A stretch of 22,598 nt of DNA. It comes from Bacteroidota bacterium (GTDB lineage Bacteria > Bacteroidota > Rhodothermia > Rhodothermales > Rubricoccaceae). The notes under the pieces were generated by a model. The model was given only the letters and a program-made list of their open reading frames with translations, had not been told where the DNA came from and ran no database searches. The position numbers and the translations under genes were made by a program. The stretch spans positions 1 to 22,598 of the forward strand of contig JADFLK010000002.1 of NCBI GenBank assembly GCA_022564455.1. The letters are read 5' to 3'. Positions 7,547 to 15,925 of the stretch are shown piece after piece (within the stretch, counting starts at the first letter, position 1; each line of letters starts with the position of its first letter).

Positions 7547-9166
7547 GTGACTGAGCGCTTCGACTATCTCGTCATCGGCAGCGGCGTGGCCGGGCTGACG
7601 TTCGCCCTGAAGGTGGCCGAACACGGTACGGTGGCCATTGTAACGAAGAAGGCCTCGGCGGAATCCAATACGAACTATGCGCAGGGGGGGATTGCCGCCG
7701 TCATGGATCCAACGGACGACGTGGAGGCGCACGTGCAGGACACGCTCGTGGCCGGAGCCGGCCTCTGTAACGAGGACATCGTCCGCATCGTGGTGACGGA
7801 AGGGCCGCAGCGGGTGCGCGAACTCATGGAACTCGGTGCGCAGTTCGACCGGGACGACAGCGGTGATCTCCACCTCGGACGCGAGGGTGGGCACTCCGCC
7901 AACCGAATCGTACACGCGGCAGACATGACAGGCCGGGAGGTTGAGCGAGCGCTGTTGGCTGCGGTGCGCCGCCACCCGAACATCCAGCTTTTCGAGTTCC
8001 ACTTCGTGCTTGAGCTCCTCACCGAGCACCATCTGGGGGAGAAAATCTCTTCCGTCTGGCCCGATTTGCACTGTTTCGGGGCCTACGTGCTGGACGAGGA
8101 GGCGCACCGCGTCGATACGATCCTTGCCAAAACCACGCTGCTCGCGGCCGGAGGCGCCGGCCAGGTGTACGCGCACACGACGAACCCATCCGTAGCTACC
8201 GGCGACGGCATTGCGATGGCGTACCGAGCGAAGGCCGTCGTCGCGAATATGGAGTTCATCCAGTTTCATCCGACCAGCCTGTACCTGCCGGGCGTGGACT
8301 TCGGAGGGCGCTCGTTTCTCATCACCGAGGCCGTGCGGGGCGATGGCGGCGTCCTCCGCAACCTCGGGGGCGAACGCTTCATGCCCGGCTACGACGACCG
8401 GGAAGAACTCGCACCGCGCGACATCGTGGCCCGCGCCATCGACGACCAGATGAAGCGCCGGGGGGAGCCCCACGTGTGGCTCGACATCTCCCACAAACCG
8501 GCTAAGGACATCACGGGCCACTTTCCCAACATCCACGAAACACTCCTCAAACACGGCATCGACATGACGGCTGGGCCGATACCCGTGGTCCCGGCGGCGC
8601 ACTACACCTGCGGCGGCGTAAAGGTGGACGAATACGCCCGAACGAGCATTTTCGGGCTATTTGCGTGTGGCGAGGTCACGTGCTCAGGGCTCCACGGCGC
8701 AAACAGGCTGGCGTCCAATTCGCTCTTGGAAGCCCTCGTGTTTTCGCACCGCGCCATTGGGCCTGCCGTGGAGTACGCCAAATCAAACGCGTGGGAGGAG
8801 CGCATCCCGGCGTGGGACGAGAGCGGCACGCACAACACCAGGGAGTGGGTGCTGGTGCAGCACAACAGGCAGGAGGTTCGCCGGTTGATGAGCGACTACG
8901 TCGGCATCGTTCGTTCGACGCTGCGGCTGGAGCGCGCAGAACGGCGCGTGCAACTCCTCTACGAGGAAACCGAGGACTTCTACGAGCGAACGCGTGTGTC
9001 CTCACCGCTGTGTGAGCTGCGGAATCTCATCGCTGTAGCCCACCTCATTGTGGCAAGCGCCCGACGCCGAAAAGAAAGCCGGGGCCTTCACTTCATGGTG
9101 GACTACCCAGAATCCGATTCGGCGCAGGTCCACGACACGCTGTTCGAGTACGTACGGAATGCGTGA
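7547..9166 (+). CDS. nadB: L-aspartate oxidase
   Basis: NadB oxidises L-aspartate to iminoaspartate with FAD, the first step of de novo NAD synthesis; quinolinate synthase (NadA) normally uses the product. The 539-residue length matches the family. Seen in order are the FAD-binding GSGVAGL, the NTNYAQGGIAAV active-site segment, GREGGHSANRIVHAADMTG, FIQFHPTSLYLPG, RDIVARAID, and AAHYTCGGVKVDE followed by GLFACGEVTCSGLHGANRL. These separate it well from succinate dehydrogenase SdhA, although the fold is shared. The start is GTG at 7547, 3 bases after the TAG of the Uma2 gene and without a Shine-Dalgarno sequence, so translational coupling is plausible. Neither nadA nor nadC is in the window. 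Confidence 0.96.
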   Translation: MTERFDYLVIGSGVAGLTFALKVAEHGTVAIVTKKASAESNTNYAQGGIAAVMDPTDDVEAHVQDTLVAGAGLCNEDIVRIVVTEGPQRVRELMELGAQFDRDDSGDLHLGREGGHSANRIVHAADMTGREVERALLAAVRRHPNIQLFEFHFVLELLTEHHLGEKISSVWPDLHCFGAYVLDEEAHRVDTILAKTTLLAAGGAGQVYAHTTNPSVATGDGIAMAYRAKAVVANMEFIQFHPTSLYLPGVDFGGRSFLITEAVRGDGGVLRNLGGERFMPGYDDREELAPRDIVARAIDDQMKRRGEPHVWLDISHKPAKDITGHFPNIHETLLKHGIDMTAGPIPVVPAAHYTCGGVKVDEYARTSIFGLFACGEVTCSGLHGANRLASNSLLEALVFSHRAIGPAVEYAKSNAWEERIPAWDESGTHNTREWVLVQHNRQEVRRLMSDYVGIVRSTLRLERAERRVQLLYEETEDFYERTRVSSPLCELRNLIAVAHLIVASARRRKESRGLHFMVDYPESDSAQVHDTLFEYVRNA

Positions 9167-9189
9167 ATCTGTGCCCGTTGATTTGGTGA

Positions 9190-9210
9190 GGCGGTTTCTC
9201 CGCCCCGTTT
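9190..9210 (+). terminator. Weak terminator candidate after nadB
   Basis: GGCGG (9190-9194) pairs with CCGCC (9200-9204) around a TTTCT loop, followed by CCGTTTACTTT. The stem has only five pairs and the T-run is poor. Its position 23 bases after the nadB stop suits a terminator. Confidence 0.3.
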
Positions 9211-9317
9211 ACTTTCAGAGTGAGGATTCTTGGTAAGCATTCTCAGTGAAGGCTGCGTTTGAGGCTTCCAGGGGCAGTACTACTTTCGCGGCCGTCACCC
9301 CGAGGAACCTCAGATCG

Positions 9318-9349
9318 TTGCTCTAAAGCCCCCAAAACCCGTATATTGT
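9318..9349 (+). promoter_or_regulatory. Bacteroidota-type promoter candidate for the rimP-nusA-infB operon
   Basis: TTG at 9318-9320 and TATATTGT at 9342-9349 are separated by 21 bases. This agrees with the -33 TTG and -7 TAnnTTTG arrangement of the Bacteroidota primary sigma factor, with an imperfect -7 match. It precedes the rimP leader hairpin by about 28 bases and the rimP ATG by about 105. The rest of the 288-base nadB-rimP gap shows no gene. Confidence 0.4.
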
Positions 9350-9376
9350 CATGCTCCACTCGTTGGAGTGACAGTC

Positions 9377-9405
9377 AGAGGCGGGGTTCCCGCCTCTTGT
9401 TGTTT
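9377..9405 (+). promoter_or_regulatory. Leader hairpin before rimP, possible attenuator
   Basis: AGAGGCGGG (9377-9385) pairs perfectly with CCCGCCTCT (9389-9397) around a GTT loop, followed by TGTTGTTT (9398-9405), a mixed U-rich tail. It lies between the promoter candidate and the rimP ATG, so it would be in the 5' leader. Terminator-like hairpins ahead of the rimP-nusA operon are known in other bacteria, where they fit autoregulation by NusA. Whether this one terminates, and what would antagonise it, cannot be decided from sequence. Confidence 0.5.
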
Positions 9406-9454
9406 CTGAGCTTTTGCGCAGACGACGCCTGTTCATGGAACGGGCGTTTTCCGT

Positions 9455-9931
9455 ATGAACCCACAACCGATTTTCAATCCGCTCACCGCTCGTGTCCACG
9501 CTCTCGCCGAGGAAGCTGTGGCCGGTGCGGAACTCTTCGTCGTTGACGTGGACGTTCGAGGGCGAACTGGCAGCCGTGTTGTGGAGGTTTACGTGGACAG
9601 CGATGCTGGGGCAGGTCTCGACGATATTGCCGAAACCAGCCGCCGGCTCAGTTTCTTGCTGGACACTGAAGACGTCATCAAGGGCAAGTACAACCTCCAC
9701 GTTTCCTCGCCAGGCGCGAGCCGTGCGCTTGCCCTTCCGCGCCAGTACCCACATCACATCGGTCGCGATCTGCGCGTTACGTACACCAGCGATTCAGAAG
9801 AAACCACCGTTGTTGGTACCCTTTCCACTGTGGGCGACGATGCCATCACCCTGACCGTGAAAGGCGAAGACAGTCCCACCGAACTCCCCTTCTCCGCAAT
9901 CCGCGAGGCGCTTGTTGAGCTACCGTGGTAG
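9455..9931 (+). CDS. rimP: Ribosome maturation factor RimP
   Basis: RimP binds the maturing 30S subunit and helps S12 incorporation. The 158-residue length is typical. The N-terminal domain contains the family pattern ELFVVDVDVRGR...VVEVYVDSDAGAGLDDIAETSRRLSF, close to the usual VDSD-GV-LDDC-. It is followed by the conserved YNLHVSSPGASRAL (family YxLEVSSPGxxRPL) and a C-terminal SH3-like strand domain (GTLSTVGDDAITLTV). The start ATG at 9455 has no Shine-Dalgarno sequence. It is the first gene of the cluster and nusA follows after 27 bases. Leader elements upstream suggest the operon is transcribed from about 9350. Confidence 0.93.
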   Translation: MNPQPIFNPLTARVHALAEEAVAGAELFVVDVDVRGRTGSRVVEVYVDSDAGAGLDDIAETSRRLSFLLDTEDVIKGKYNLHVSSPGASRALALPRQYPHHIGRDLRVTYTSDSEETTVVGTLSTVGDDAITLTVKGEDSPTELPFSAIREALVELPW

Positions 9932-9958
9932 CTACGCCTCAACCCCTCCCCGACCCTC

Positions 9959-11743
9959 ATGCAAAGCACCGTGCTCGTATCCGCGTTCGCAGAGATTGCG
10001 CGCGAGAAAGACATCGACCGTGACACGCTTCAGGTCATCGTCGAGGACGTGTTCCGCACGTTGATCAAGAAGCGCTACGGTGCCGACGACCCCGAAGCTT
10101 TCGAGGTCATTTTCAACCCCGACAACGGCGACTACCAGATCATCCACATCCGCACGGTAGTGGAGGACTACGACCTGGAAGACCCCGTCATGCAGATTGA
10201 GGAGAGCGCCGCGCTGGAGATTGATGAGGATTACGAGGTGGACGATGAAGTGGCCGAGACGATCCAGATCAACGATTTTGGCCGCCGCGCCGTCCAAACG
10301 GCCCTCCAAACCTTCCGCCAGAGGATCCGCGACATTGAGAAGGAGAACATCTACCGTGACTACTCCGAGCTGATGAACGAGATTGTGGTCGGCGAGATCT
10401 ACCAGACTCGCCGCCGCGAGGTGCTCGTGATCCACAACAAGGTAGAACTGGTCATCCAGAAAGAGGGCCAGATTTACAAGGACCGCTATCGCAAAGGCGA
10501 CATGATCCGCGCGGTGGTGGAAGACGTGGTACCCGCCGACCAGGCAGGCTCCGGCCCGCAGGTGGTCATCAGCCGTACGGCGCCGGTGTTTATCGAGCGT
10601 CTGTTTGAGCTTGAAGTGCCCGAGATTTACGACGGCATCGTCGAGATCAAGAAGGTGGTCCGCATGCCTGGCGACCGCGCCAAGGTGGCCGTGGTTAGCC
10701 ACGACGACCGCGTAGACCCCGTCGGCGCGTGCGTTGGTGTGAAAGGCAGCCGTATCCACGCCGTGGTCCGCGAACTTGGCAACGAAAACATCGACGTCAT
10801 CCCCTGGACGAATGACAAGATGGAGTTCATCAAGCGGTCGCTCGCGCCTGCGAAGCCGATTGAGGTGGAACTGCACGACGAGCTTGATCCGCCGCGCGCC
10901 CGCGTGACGGTTCCCGCCGATGAGGTGTCGATGGCCATCGGGCGTGGCGGCCAGAACATCCGCCTCGCCTCCAAGCTGACCGGCTATGAGCTGGACGTGT
11001 ACCGGGACATCCGCTCGGACGAGGAGGACGTGGAGATCGGCGAGTTCTCCGATGTTATTCCCGCTGAGATGATTCGGAAGCTGAAGAATATCGGCTGCGA
11101 TACCGCCAAGGCGGTGCTGGAGCTTTCGCCGGATGAGCTGGCCCGCCGCACCGAGCTTCCCGTGGAAACCACACTGAAGATTGTGATGCTGATGAAAGCG
11201 GAGTTCGTCGATGAGGAGGCCGAGGCGAAGGCGGAGGCTGAGGCTGAAGCCAAAGCCGCCGCGGACGCTCTACTGGAAGCCGGCATTGAGGACGCTGTTT
11301 CTGAAGAGGCTTCCGAAGAAGAGGCCGCCAAAGAAGTCGTTGCGGACGCTGAAGATGGGGTTGTAGAAGAAGCGGTTACCGCAGAAGACGCCAACATCGA
11401 GGAGCCCGCGTCAGACGAGACGCCCACGGACGACGCAACTACAGGGGATGTGGCAGCAGCAGAGGCCGTTGCTACCGAAGCGGTGGCCGCAGAAGAGGCG
11501 GCCACCGAGGAGCCCGCGTCAGAGGAGACGCCCTCAGACGAGGCCGCCTCAGACGATATGGCAGGTGAAGAAACCGCCTCTGAAGACACGGCCGCAGACG
11601 CTTCTGCTCCGGAAGAAAACGGCGTTGAAGAAGCTGGTTCAGAAGAGCCCGAAGATGAAACAACTAAAGCCGAGGGAGACGAAGCGCCGACAGCCGAAAC
11701 AGAAGAAACCGACGAGACTGAAGGCGAGCCTGCGGGCGCCTGA
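9959..11743 (+). CDS. nusA: Transcription termination/antitermination factor NusA with long acidic tail
   Basis: NusA binds RNA polymerase and nascent RNA and modulates pausing, termination and antitermination. Its domains run in the usual order: N-terminal polymerase-binding domain (about 1-125), S1 domain (about 130-200, with EGQIYKDRYRKGD), KH1 (GACVGVKGSRIHAV) and KH2 (MAIGRGGQNIRLASKLTG), then a single helix-hairpin-like segment (MIRKLKNIGCDTAKAVLELS, about 360-415). From about residue 419 to 594 the protein becomes a low-complexity tail of Ala, Glu, Asp, Thr and Ser, replacing or extending the acidic repeats of other NusA proteins. Two 39-base direct repeats lie in the tail. The ATG at 9959 lies 27 bases after rimP with no Shine-Dalgarno sequence. 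The total of 594 residues is longer than the roughly 345-500 usual for the family. Confidence 0.96.
   Translation: MQSTVLVSAFAEIAREKDIDRDTLQVIVEDVFRTLIKKRYGADDPEAFEVIFNPDNGDYQIIHIRTVVEDYDLEDPVMQIEESAALEIDEDYEVDDEVAETIQINDFGRRAVQTALQTFRQRIRDIEKENIYRDYSELMNEIVVGEIYQTRRREVLVIHNKVELVIQKEGQIYKDRYRKGDMIRAVVEDVVPADQAGSGPQVVISRTAPVFIERLFELEVPEIYDGIVEIKKVVRMPGDRAKVAVVSHDDRVDPVGACVGVKGSRIHAVVRELGNENIDVIPWTNDKMEFIKRSLAPAKPIEVELHDELDPPRARVTVPADEVSMAIGRGGQNIRLASKLTGYELDVYRDIRSDEEDVEIGEFSDVIPAEMIRKLKNIGCDTAKAVLELSPDELARRTELPVETTLKIVMLMKAEFVDEEAEAKAEAEAEAKAAADALLEAGIEDAVSEEASEEEAAKEVVADAEDGVVEEAVTAEDANIEEPASDETPTDDATTGDVAAAEAVATEAVAAEEAATEEPASEETPSDEAASDDMAGEETASEDTAADASAPEENGVEEAGSEEPEDETTKAEGDEAPTAETEETDETEGEPAGA
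11398..11544 (+). repeat. In-frame direct repeats in the nusA acidic tail
   Basis: Positions 11398-11436 and 11506-11544 are near-identical, starting CGAGGAGCCCGCGTCAGA, offset by 108 bases (36 codons). They encode EEPASDETPTDDA and EEPASEETPSDEA. The in-frame offset indicates growth of the tail by internal duplication; the intervening codons are also Ala/Glu repeats. Confidence 0.75.
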
Positions 11744-11766
11744 ACTCATTCCGTATCCTAAGAAGC

Positions 11767-11780
11767 GCCGGAGAACCGGC
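11767..11780 (+). other. Small hairpin in the nusA-infB spacer
   Basis: GCCGG (11767-11771) pairs with CCGGC (11776-11780) around an AGAA loop. There is no T-run, so it is not a terminator. It is short enough to be chance in a 60-base spacer. Confidence 0.25.
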
Positions 11781-11803
11781 TCAGAGTCACCAAAACGGCC
11801 TCT

Positions 11804-14551
11804 ATGCCAACATCACCAACAAAGGCGAGAACGTCGAAAAAGAAGAAGAGCTTCCCGCTTTTCAAGGTGCTCCGCGAACTGAACGTCGCGGCCGCCACCG
11901 TTGTGGACACGCTCCGTGAGCGTGGCTACGAACTCGACGCCAAGCTGGAAGCCGGCAACGTCAACGCCAAGCTGACGCCGGAGATGTATGCCACGGTGTT
12001 GGATACGTTCTCTGACGACGCTGCGGCCAAGGCACGCGTGGCCGAGCTTCGCGGACACCTTGCTGCTGAGCAGAGAGTACCTGTTGTTGTTGAGGATGAG
12101 CCAACCGAGCCCCTCGAGCCCGAGGTTGTGGTGGTGGAGCCCCTACCGGATCCGGTAGTCGAAGAACCAGAGCCAGAACCTGAGCCGGAGGTAGCGGAGT
12201 CCGAGCCGGTGGCCGAAGAAACGGTAGTTGTTGCCGAGGAAGAAGCCGCCGCCGAAAGTTCGGAGCCAGCCGCCGGGACGGTGGAGGCACCCGATCTGGT
12301 AGAAGAGGCGACAGTGGCCGCTCCTGTCGAGGACGTTCCGCCCGAGGCCGAAGAGCAGGTTGATGAGCCGGTAGTTGAAGAGGATGTACCTGCCGACCCT
12401 CCTGCCGACCCTTTGGTAGATGAAGTCATCGATCCCGATGCCGAAGGAGACGGCTCCGTTATACGCGGCGACCGCTACTCTCTCATCGGCACAAAGGTCA
12501 TCGGCAAGGTTGACATTTCGGGTATTGAAAGCGGACGCAGGCACCGCAGGAAGAAAACCAGGGGTGCCCCCGAAACAACTACTGACTCATCGACAACTGA
12601 AGAAATTGGGCGTCGCAAGCGTGGAAAGCGAGGTAGGAAAAAGGTCGATCAGGCTGAAGTTTCAGCCAACGTGCAAGAGACCCTCCAGCAGTTGGGCTCC
12701 GGCAAGGGCCGCGACCGCCAGAAGCGCCGGCGTGCCCGCCGTGATGAGCGCTTAGCAGAGCGGGAAGCAGAATTGGAGCGTATGCGGGAGATGGCCGGCA
12801 CGCTCCGTGTGATGGAGTTCATCTCGACGGGAGAGCTTGCAGAGGCGATGGGCGTGCAGGTGGCCGAGGCCATTCAGAAGGGCTTCGAGCTGGGCATGAT
12901 GGTGTCCATCAACCAGCGCCTCGACGCCGACGGAATCGTACTCCTCGCCGACGAATTCGGCTACGACGTAGAGTTCATGTCTGAGGAGGAGGATGAGCTT
13001 GTTCTCATCGAAGAGGATGCCGAGGAAGACCTCAAGCCACGGCAGCCGGTGGTGACCATCATGGGCCATGTGGACCACGGCAAGACATCGCTTCTCGACT
13101 ACATTCGCAAGACGAACGTGGTTGCGGGTGAGGCTGGAGGCATCACGCAGCACATCGGCGCCTACGCTGTTGTGCTGCCGAACGGCCGCGAAATCACGTT
13201 TCTCGATACACCTGGCCACGAGGCCTTTACCGCCATGCGCGCGCGCGGCGCCCAGGTTACCGACCTCGTCATTCTCGTCGTTGCCGCCGACGACCAGGTG
13301 ATGCCGCAGACCATTGAGGCCATCAACCACGCCCGTGCCGCGGAGGTGCCCACGGTGGTTGCCATCAACAAGATGGATCGTTCGGAGGCCAACTCCGACC
13401 GCATCATGCAGCAGCTTTCCGATCAGAACGTGCTCGTTGAGCAGTACGGCGGCACCGTTCAGTGCGAACTTATATCTGCCAAGACCGGCGACGGCATCAA
13501 CGACCTGCTGGAGAAGGTGCTTATCGAGTCTGAACTTCTGGAGTTAAAGGCTAACCCCGATCGCAAGGCCGTGGGCACGGTTATCGAGGCGCGCCTCGAT
13601 AAGGGCAGAGGCGTGGTGGCCACCATCCTCATCCAGACCGGTACGTTGAAGGTGGGCGACATTTTCGTAGCCGGCACTGAATCGGGCCGCGTTCGCGCAC
13701 TGTTCGACGAACGCGACAATCGGCTGGCGGAGGTAGGTCCCGCGCGTCCTGCCTCCATCCTGGGCTTCTCCGGCTCGCCCGATGTGGGGGACCGCCTCGT
13801 GGTAATGAACGAGGAGCGCGAGGCTCGCGACGTAGCCGCCAAGCGCGCCCAACTCCAGCGCCAGCAGACCATGCACCAGCGGCGTCACGTTTCACTGGAC
13901 GATCTCAGCCGCCGGATGGCGCTCGGCCAGTTGACCCACCTCAACCTTGTCGTCAAGGGCGACGTGGGTGGTTCGGTAGAGGCGCTTTCGGATTCGCTAC
14001 TCAAGATTTCCAACGACGAAGTGGCCGTCGACATCGTCCACAGCGGCGTGGGCGCCATCACAGAAAGCGACGTCATGTTGGCCGCAGCTTCCGATGCCAT
14101 CATCATCGGCTTCCAGGTCCGGCCGGTCGCCGGCGTTCGGACCATCGCAGAGCGCGAGGAGATCGACATCCGCACCTACTCCGTCATTTACGACGCCATC
14201 GAGGAGGTCCGCGATGCCCTCGAGGGCCTGCTATCGCCGGAGGAAACCGAGAACGTCACCGGCACCATCGAGGTGCGCGATCTCTTCCGCATACCGAAGG
14301 TGGGCACCATTGCCGGTTCGTACGTCGTAGAAGGCAAAATCTCCCGCAACGACCACGTCCGACTCATCCGCGACGGCGTGGTTATCTACGAAGGCGAAAT
14401 CGCCTCGCTGAGGCGCTTCAAGGACGACGTCAAGGAAGTGGCTGCAGGCTACGAATGCGGTATCTCGATCGAGGGCTACAACGACATCAAGGTCGGCGAC
14501 AACATCGAGGGCTACGAGATCATCGAGACGAAGCGCACGCTGGCTGTCTAA
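11804..14551 (+). CDS. infB: Translation initiation factor IF-2
   Basis: IF2 is the GTPase that places initiator tRNA on the 30S subunit and promotes subunit joining. The 915-residue protein has a lysine-rich start, a first IF2_N domain (about 14-65, [20 protein letters not shown]), and a long Glu/Pro/Val low-complexity linker (about 95-215). A basic linker rich in RRHRRKK and KRGKRGRKK follows, then a second IF2_N-type domain (about 330-390, [14 protein letters not shown]). The G domain shows G1 GHVDHGKT (421-428), G3 DTPGH (from D468) and G4 NKMD (522-525), followed by domains II, III and IV ending [13 protein letters not shown]. The ATG at 11804 is 60 bases after nusA, without a Shine-Dalgarno sequence. 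No ylxR or ylxQ gene lies between nusA and infB, unlike in Firmicutes. Confidence 0.97.
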   Translation: MPTSPTKARTSKKKKSFPLFKVLRELNVAAATVVDTLRERGYELDAKLEAGNVNAKLTPEMYATVLDTFSDDAAAKARVAELRGHLAAEQRVPVVVEDEPTEPLEPEVVVVEPLPDPVVEEPEPEPEPEVAESEPVAEETVVVAEEEAAAESSEPAAGTVEAPDLVEEATVAAPVEDVPPEAEEQVDEPVVEEDVPADPPADPLVDEVIDPDAEGDGSVIRGDRYSLIGTKVIGKVDISGIESGRRHRRKKTRGAPETTTDSSTTEEIGRRKRGKRGRKKVDQAEVSANVQETLQQLGSGKGRDRQKRRRARRDERLAEREAELERMREMAGTLRVMEFISTGELAEAMGVQVAEAIQKGFELGMMVSINQRLDADGIVLLADEFGYDVEFMSEEEDELVLIEEDAEEDLKPRQPVVTIMGHVDHGKTSLLDYIRKTNVVAGEAGGITQHIGAYAVVLPNGREITFLDTPGHEAFTAMRARGAQVTDLVILVVAADDQVMPQTIEAINHARAAEVPTVVAINKMDRSEANSDRIMQQLSDQNVLVEQYGGTVQCELISAKTGDGINDLLEKVLIESELLELKANPDRKAVGTVIEARLDKGRGVVATILIQTGTLKVGDIFVAGTESGRVRALFDERDNRLAEVGPARPASILGFSGSPDVGDRLVVMNEEREARDVAAKRAQLQRQQTMHQRRHVSLDDLSRRMALGQLTHLNLVVKGDVGGSVEALSDSLLKISNDEVAVDIVHSGVGAITESDVMLAAASDAIIIGFQVRPVAGVRTIAEREEIDIRTYSVIYDAIEEVRDALEGLLSPEETENVTGTIEVRDLFRIPKVGTIAGSYVVEGKISRNDHVRLIRDGVVIYEGEIASLRRFKDDVKEVAAGYECGISIEGYNDIKVGDNIEGYEIIETKRTLAV

Positions 14552-14561
14552 GGGTTGAACA

Positions 14562-14618
14562 TTTCAGATTGAAGTTTGCAGATTGTCAATCTTCAATCTT
14601 GAATCTTCCAATCTGAAA
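14562..14618 (+). repeat. Inverted repeat of AGATTG/CAATCT words in the infB-rbfA spacer
   Basis: TTTCAGATTGAAG (14562-14574) can pair with CTTCCAATCTGAAA (14605-14618) with one bulge. Between the arms lie further CAATCTT and AGATTG words and a small palindrome (GATTG-T-CAATC, 14581-14591). The element fills almost the whole 78-base spacer and is AT-richer than its surroundings. It could be a dispersed intergenic repeat or a leader structure 11 bases before the rbfA start. Confidence 0.6.
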
Positions 14619-14629
14619 CATTTGAAACC

Positions 14630-15037
14630 ATGAGCATTCGCACCGAGCGTGTCTCCCGGATGATCCAGCGGGAAGTCGCTGATCTGCTCCAGAACGAGTT
14701 CCACGAGGCCAGCCACTCGATGCTCACCATCACCGGCGTGCGCATGACCAAGGATCTCGGCATCGCGTACGTTCACGTGAGTGTTTTGGGCGAAAAGCCC
14801 GAGCAGCGCAATGCTGCGTTCAAGCGGTTGGAGGCCCTCACCGTGCAAGTCCGGCAGGCGCTCGCGCAGCGCATCCGCCATCAGGTTCGGCGCATCCCCG
14901 AACTCCGGTTTTTCCTCGACGATAGCCAGCAGCACGTGGCGCGCATTGAGGAGCTTTTTGCGCAGATTCACGCCGAGCAAGTAGACGAGGGAGGAGAGGC
15001 CGATGGATCGGAAGCGGCGCCAGACGCTGCCCAGTGA
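14630..15037 (+). CDS. rbfA: Ribosome-binding factor A
   Basis: RbfA is a small KH-like protein that binds the 30S subunit during late 16S maturation and cold adaptation. The 135-residue product starts MSIRTERVSRMIQREVADLLQ, close to the family opening, and continues with the conserved LTITGVRMTKDLGIAYVHVSVLG and RRIPELRFFLDDS segments. The short acidic Glu/Ala tail (EGGEADGSEAAPDAAQ) is beyond the folded domain. The start ATG at 14630 has no Shine-Dalgarno sequence. Its TGA overlaps the GTG start of truB (GTGA at 15034-15037), so truB translation is probably coupled to rbfA. Confidence 0.95.
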   Translation: MSIRTERVSRMIQREVADLLQNEFHEASHSMLTITGVRMTKDLGIAYVHVSVLGEKPEQRNAAFKRLEALTVQVRQALAQRIRHQVRRIPELRFFLDDSQQHVARIEELFAQIHAEQVDEGGEADGSEAAPDAAQ

Positions 15038-15756
15038 GCGCTGTGGGGGAAGGCGTCTCGGTTCCGGTTCTTACGCGTTCGGATACGTTGGAGCAGCTTC
15101 CGGACGGCTTTGCCATTCTGATTGATAAGCCGAAGGGCATCACGTCGTTCGGCGCGATTCGAAGGCTGCGCAGAGTATTTGGGATCAAGAAGGTGGGGCA
15201 CGCGGGCACCCTCGACCTGATGGCGACCGGGCTACTGATCGTGCTCGTCGGGCGCAAGGCCACGCGCGAGCAGGATCGGTTCATGGGACTGCCGAAGGTG
15301 TACTCTGGCGCCATCCGCCTCGGCGAAACGACGGCCTCGTACGATACCGAGACACCGGTTGAGGAATCCAAACCGACGGATCATCTCACAGAATCCGACC
15401 TTGAAGCCGCCCGGCAGAAGTTCGTCGGTGAGATTGAGCAGTACCCCCCGATGTACTCTGCCATCAAGGTGGGAGGGGAGCGACTGTACAAGAAAGCGCG
15501 GCGAGGGGAGATGGTGGAGATCAAGCCGAGGAGCGTCACGATCAGCCGGTTCGATCTGGAAAAGAGAAGGGGAAGCGACGTGGACTTCCTCGTGCACTGC
15601 TCGAAGGGCACGTACATTCGCTCGCTGGCACACGATTTGGGCGAAGAACTTTGCGTCGGCGGGCACCTCGTTGCCCTGCGCCGCGAAGCCATCGGGCCGT
15701 ACCGCGTGGAGGACGCCTGGGGGCTGGAGGAGCTTGCGGGTGAGGGCGAGAGATAG
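15034..15756 (+). CDS. truB: tRNA pseudouridine synthase B
   Basis: TruB makes the universally conserved pseudouridine 55 in the T-loop of tRNAs. The 240-residue product has the DKPKGITSFGAIRRLR motif, the catalytic motif GHAGTLDLMATGLL with nucleophile D61, the YSGAIRLGETTASYDTE segment, QYPPMYSAIKVGGERLY, and the YIRSLAHDLGEEL motif. The residue after the catalytic Asp is Leu where most family members have Pro (usually LDPxATG), a noteworthy variant; the nucleophile is intact. It starts at GTG 15034, overlapping the rbfA stop by 4 bases. The protein lacks any long C-terminal domain and is shorter than E. coli TruB, as in many Bacteroidota-like genomes. Confidence 0.95.
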   Translation: MSAVGEGVSVPVLTRSDTLEQLPDGFAILIDKPKGITSFGAIRRLRRVFGIKKVGHAGTLDLMATGLLIVLVGRKATREQDRFMGLPKVYSGAIRLGETTASYDTETPVEESKPTDHLTESDLEAARQKFVGEIEQYPPMYSAIKVGGERLYKKARRGEMVEIKPRSVTISRFDLEKRRGSDVDFLVHCSKGTYIRSLAHDLGEELCVGGHLVALRREAIGPYRVEDAWGLEELAGEGER

Positions 15757-15788
15757 GGACCGATTTCGCCGAGGCGTTCGCCGTTGTT

Positions 15789-15915
15789 GTGTGAGAGGAT
15801 GAGGGTATGAGAGGGAGAGAGGAGGAACGGGGAAAGGGAGAGTTGGCTAGTCGAATAGCTAGCTTGCACGCTCGTTCGAACTGCCGATCGCCCTCATACC
15901 CTCACACTCTCACAC
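15789..15915. repeat. Intergenic element with 23-bp inverted repeats between truB and ribF
   Basis: GTGTGAGAGGATGAGGGTAT plus GAG at 15789-15811 and its near-exact reverse complement at 15893-15915 agree at 21 of 23 positions. The 81-base interior begins with a purine-rich stretch and holds a small palindrome (GCTAG 15846-15850 with CTAGC 15859-15863). The element fills most of the 169-base spacer, ends 10 bases before the ribF start, and carries no gene. Its form (terminal inverted repeats, about 127 bases, non-coding) suits a MITE or a REP-like dispersed repeat. No target-site duplication is obvious. A folded mRNA leader for ribF is the alternative. Confidence 0.65.
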
Positions 15916-15925
15916 TCCCAAAACA

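Noticed and set aside
7124..8602. A 492-codon open frame on the minus strand opposite nadB, and a 399-codon one opposite the M1 peptidase (2696-3895)
   Set aside because: They lie exactly antisense to clear genes with all family motifs, have no recognisable protein features, and long antisense frames are expected opposite high-GC coding DNA.
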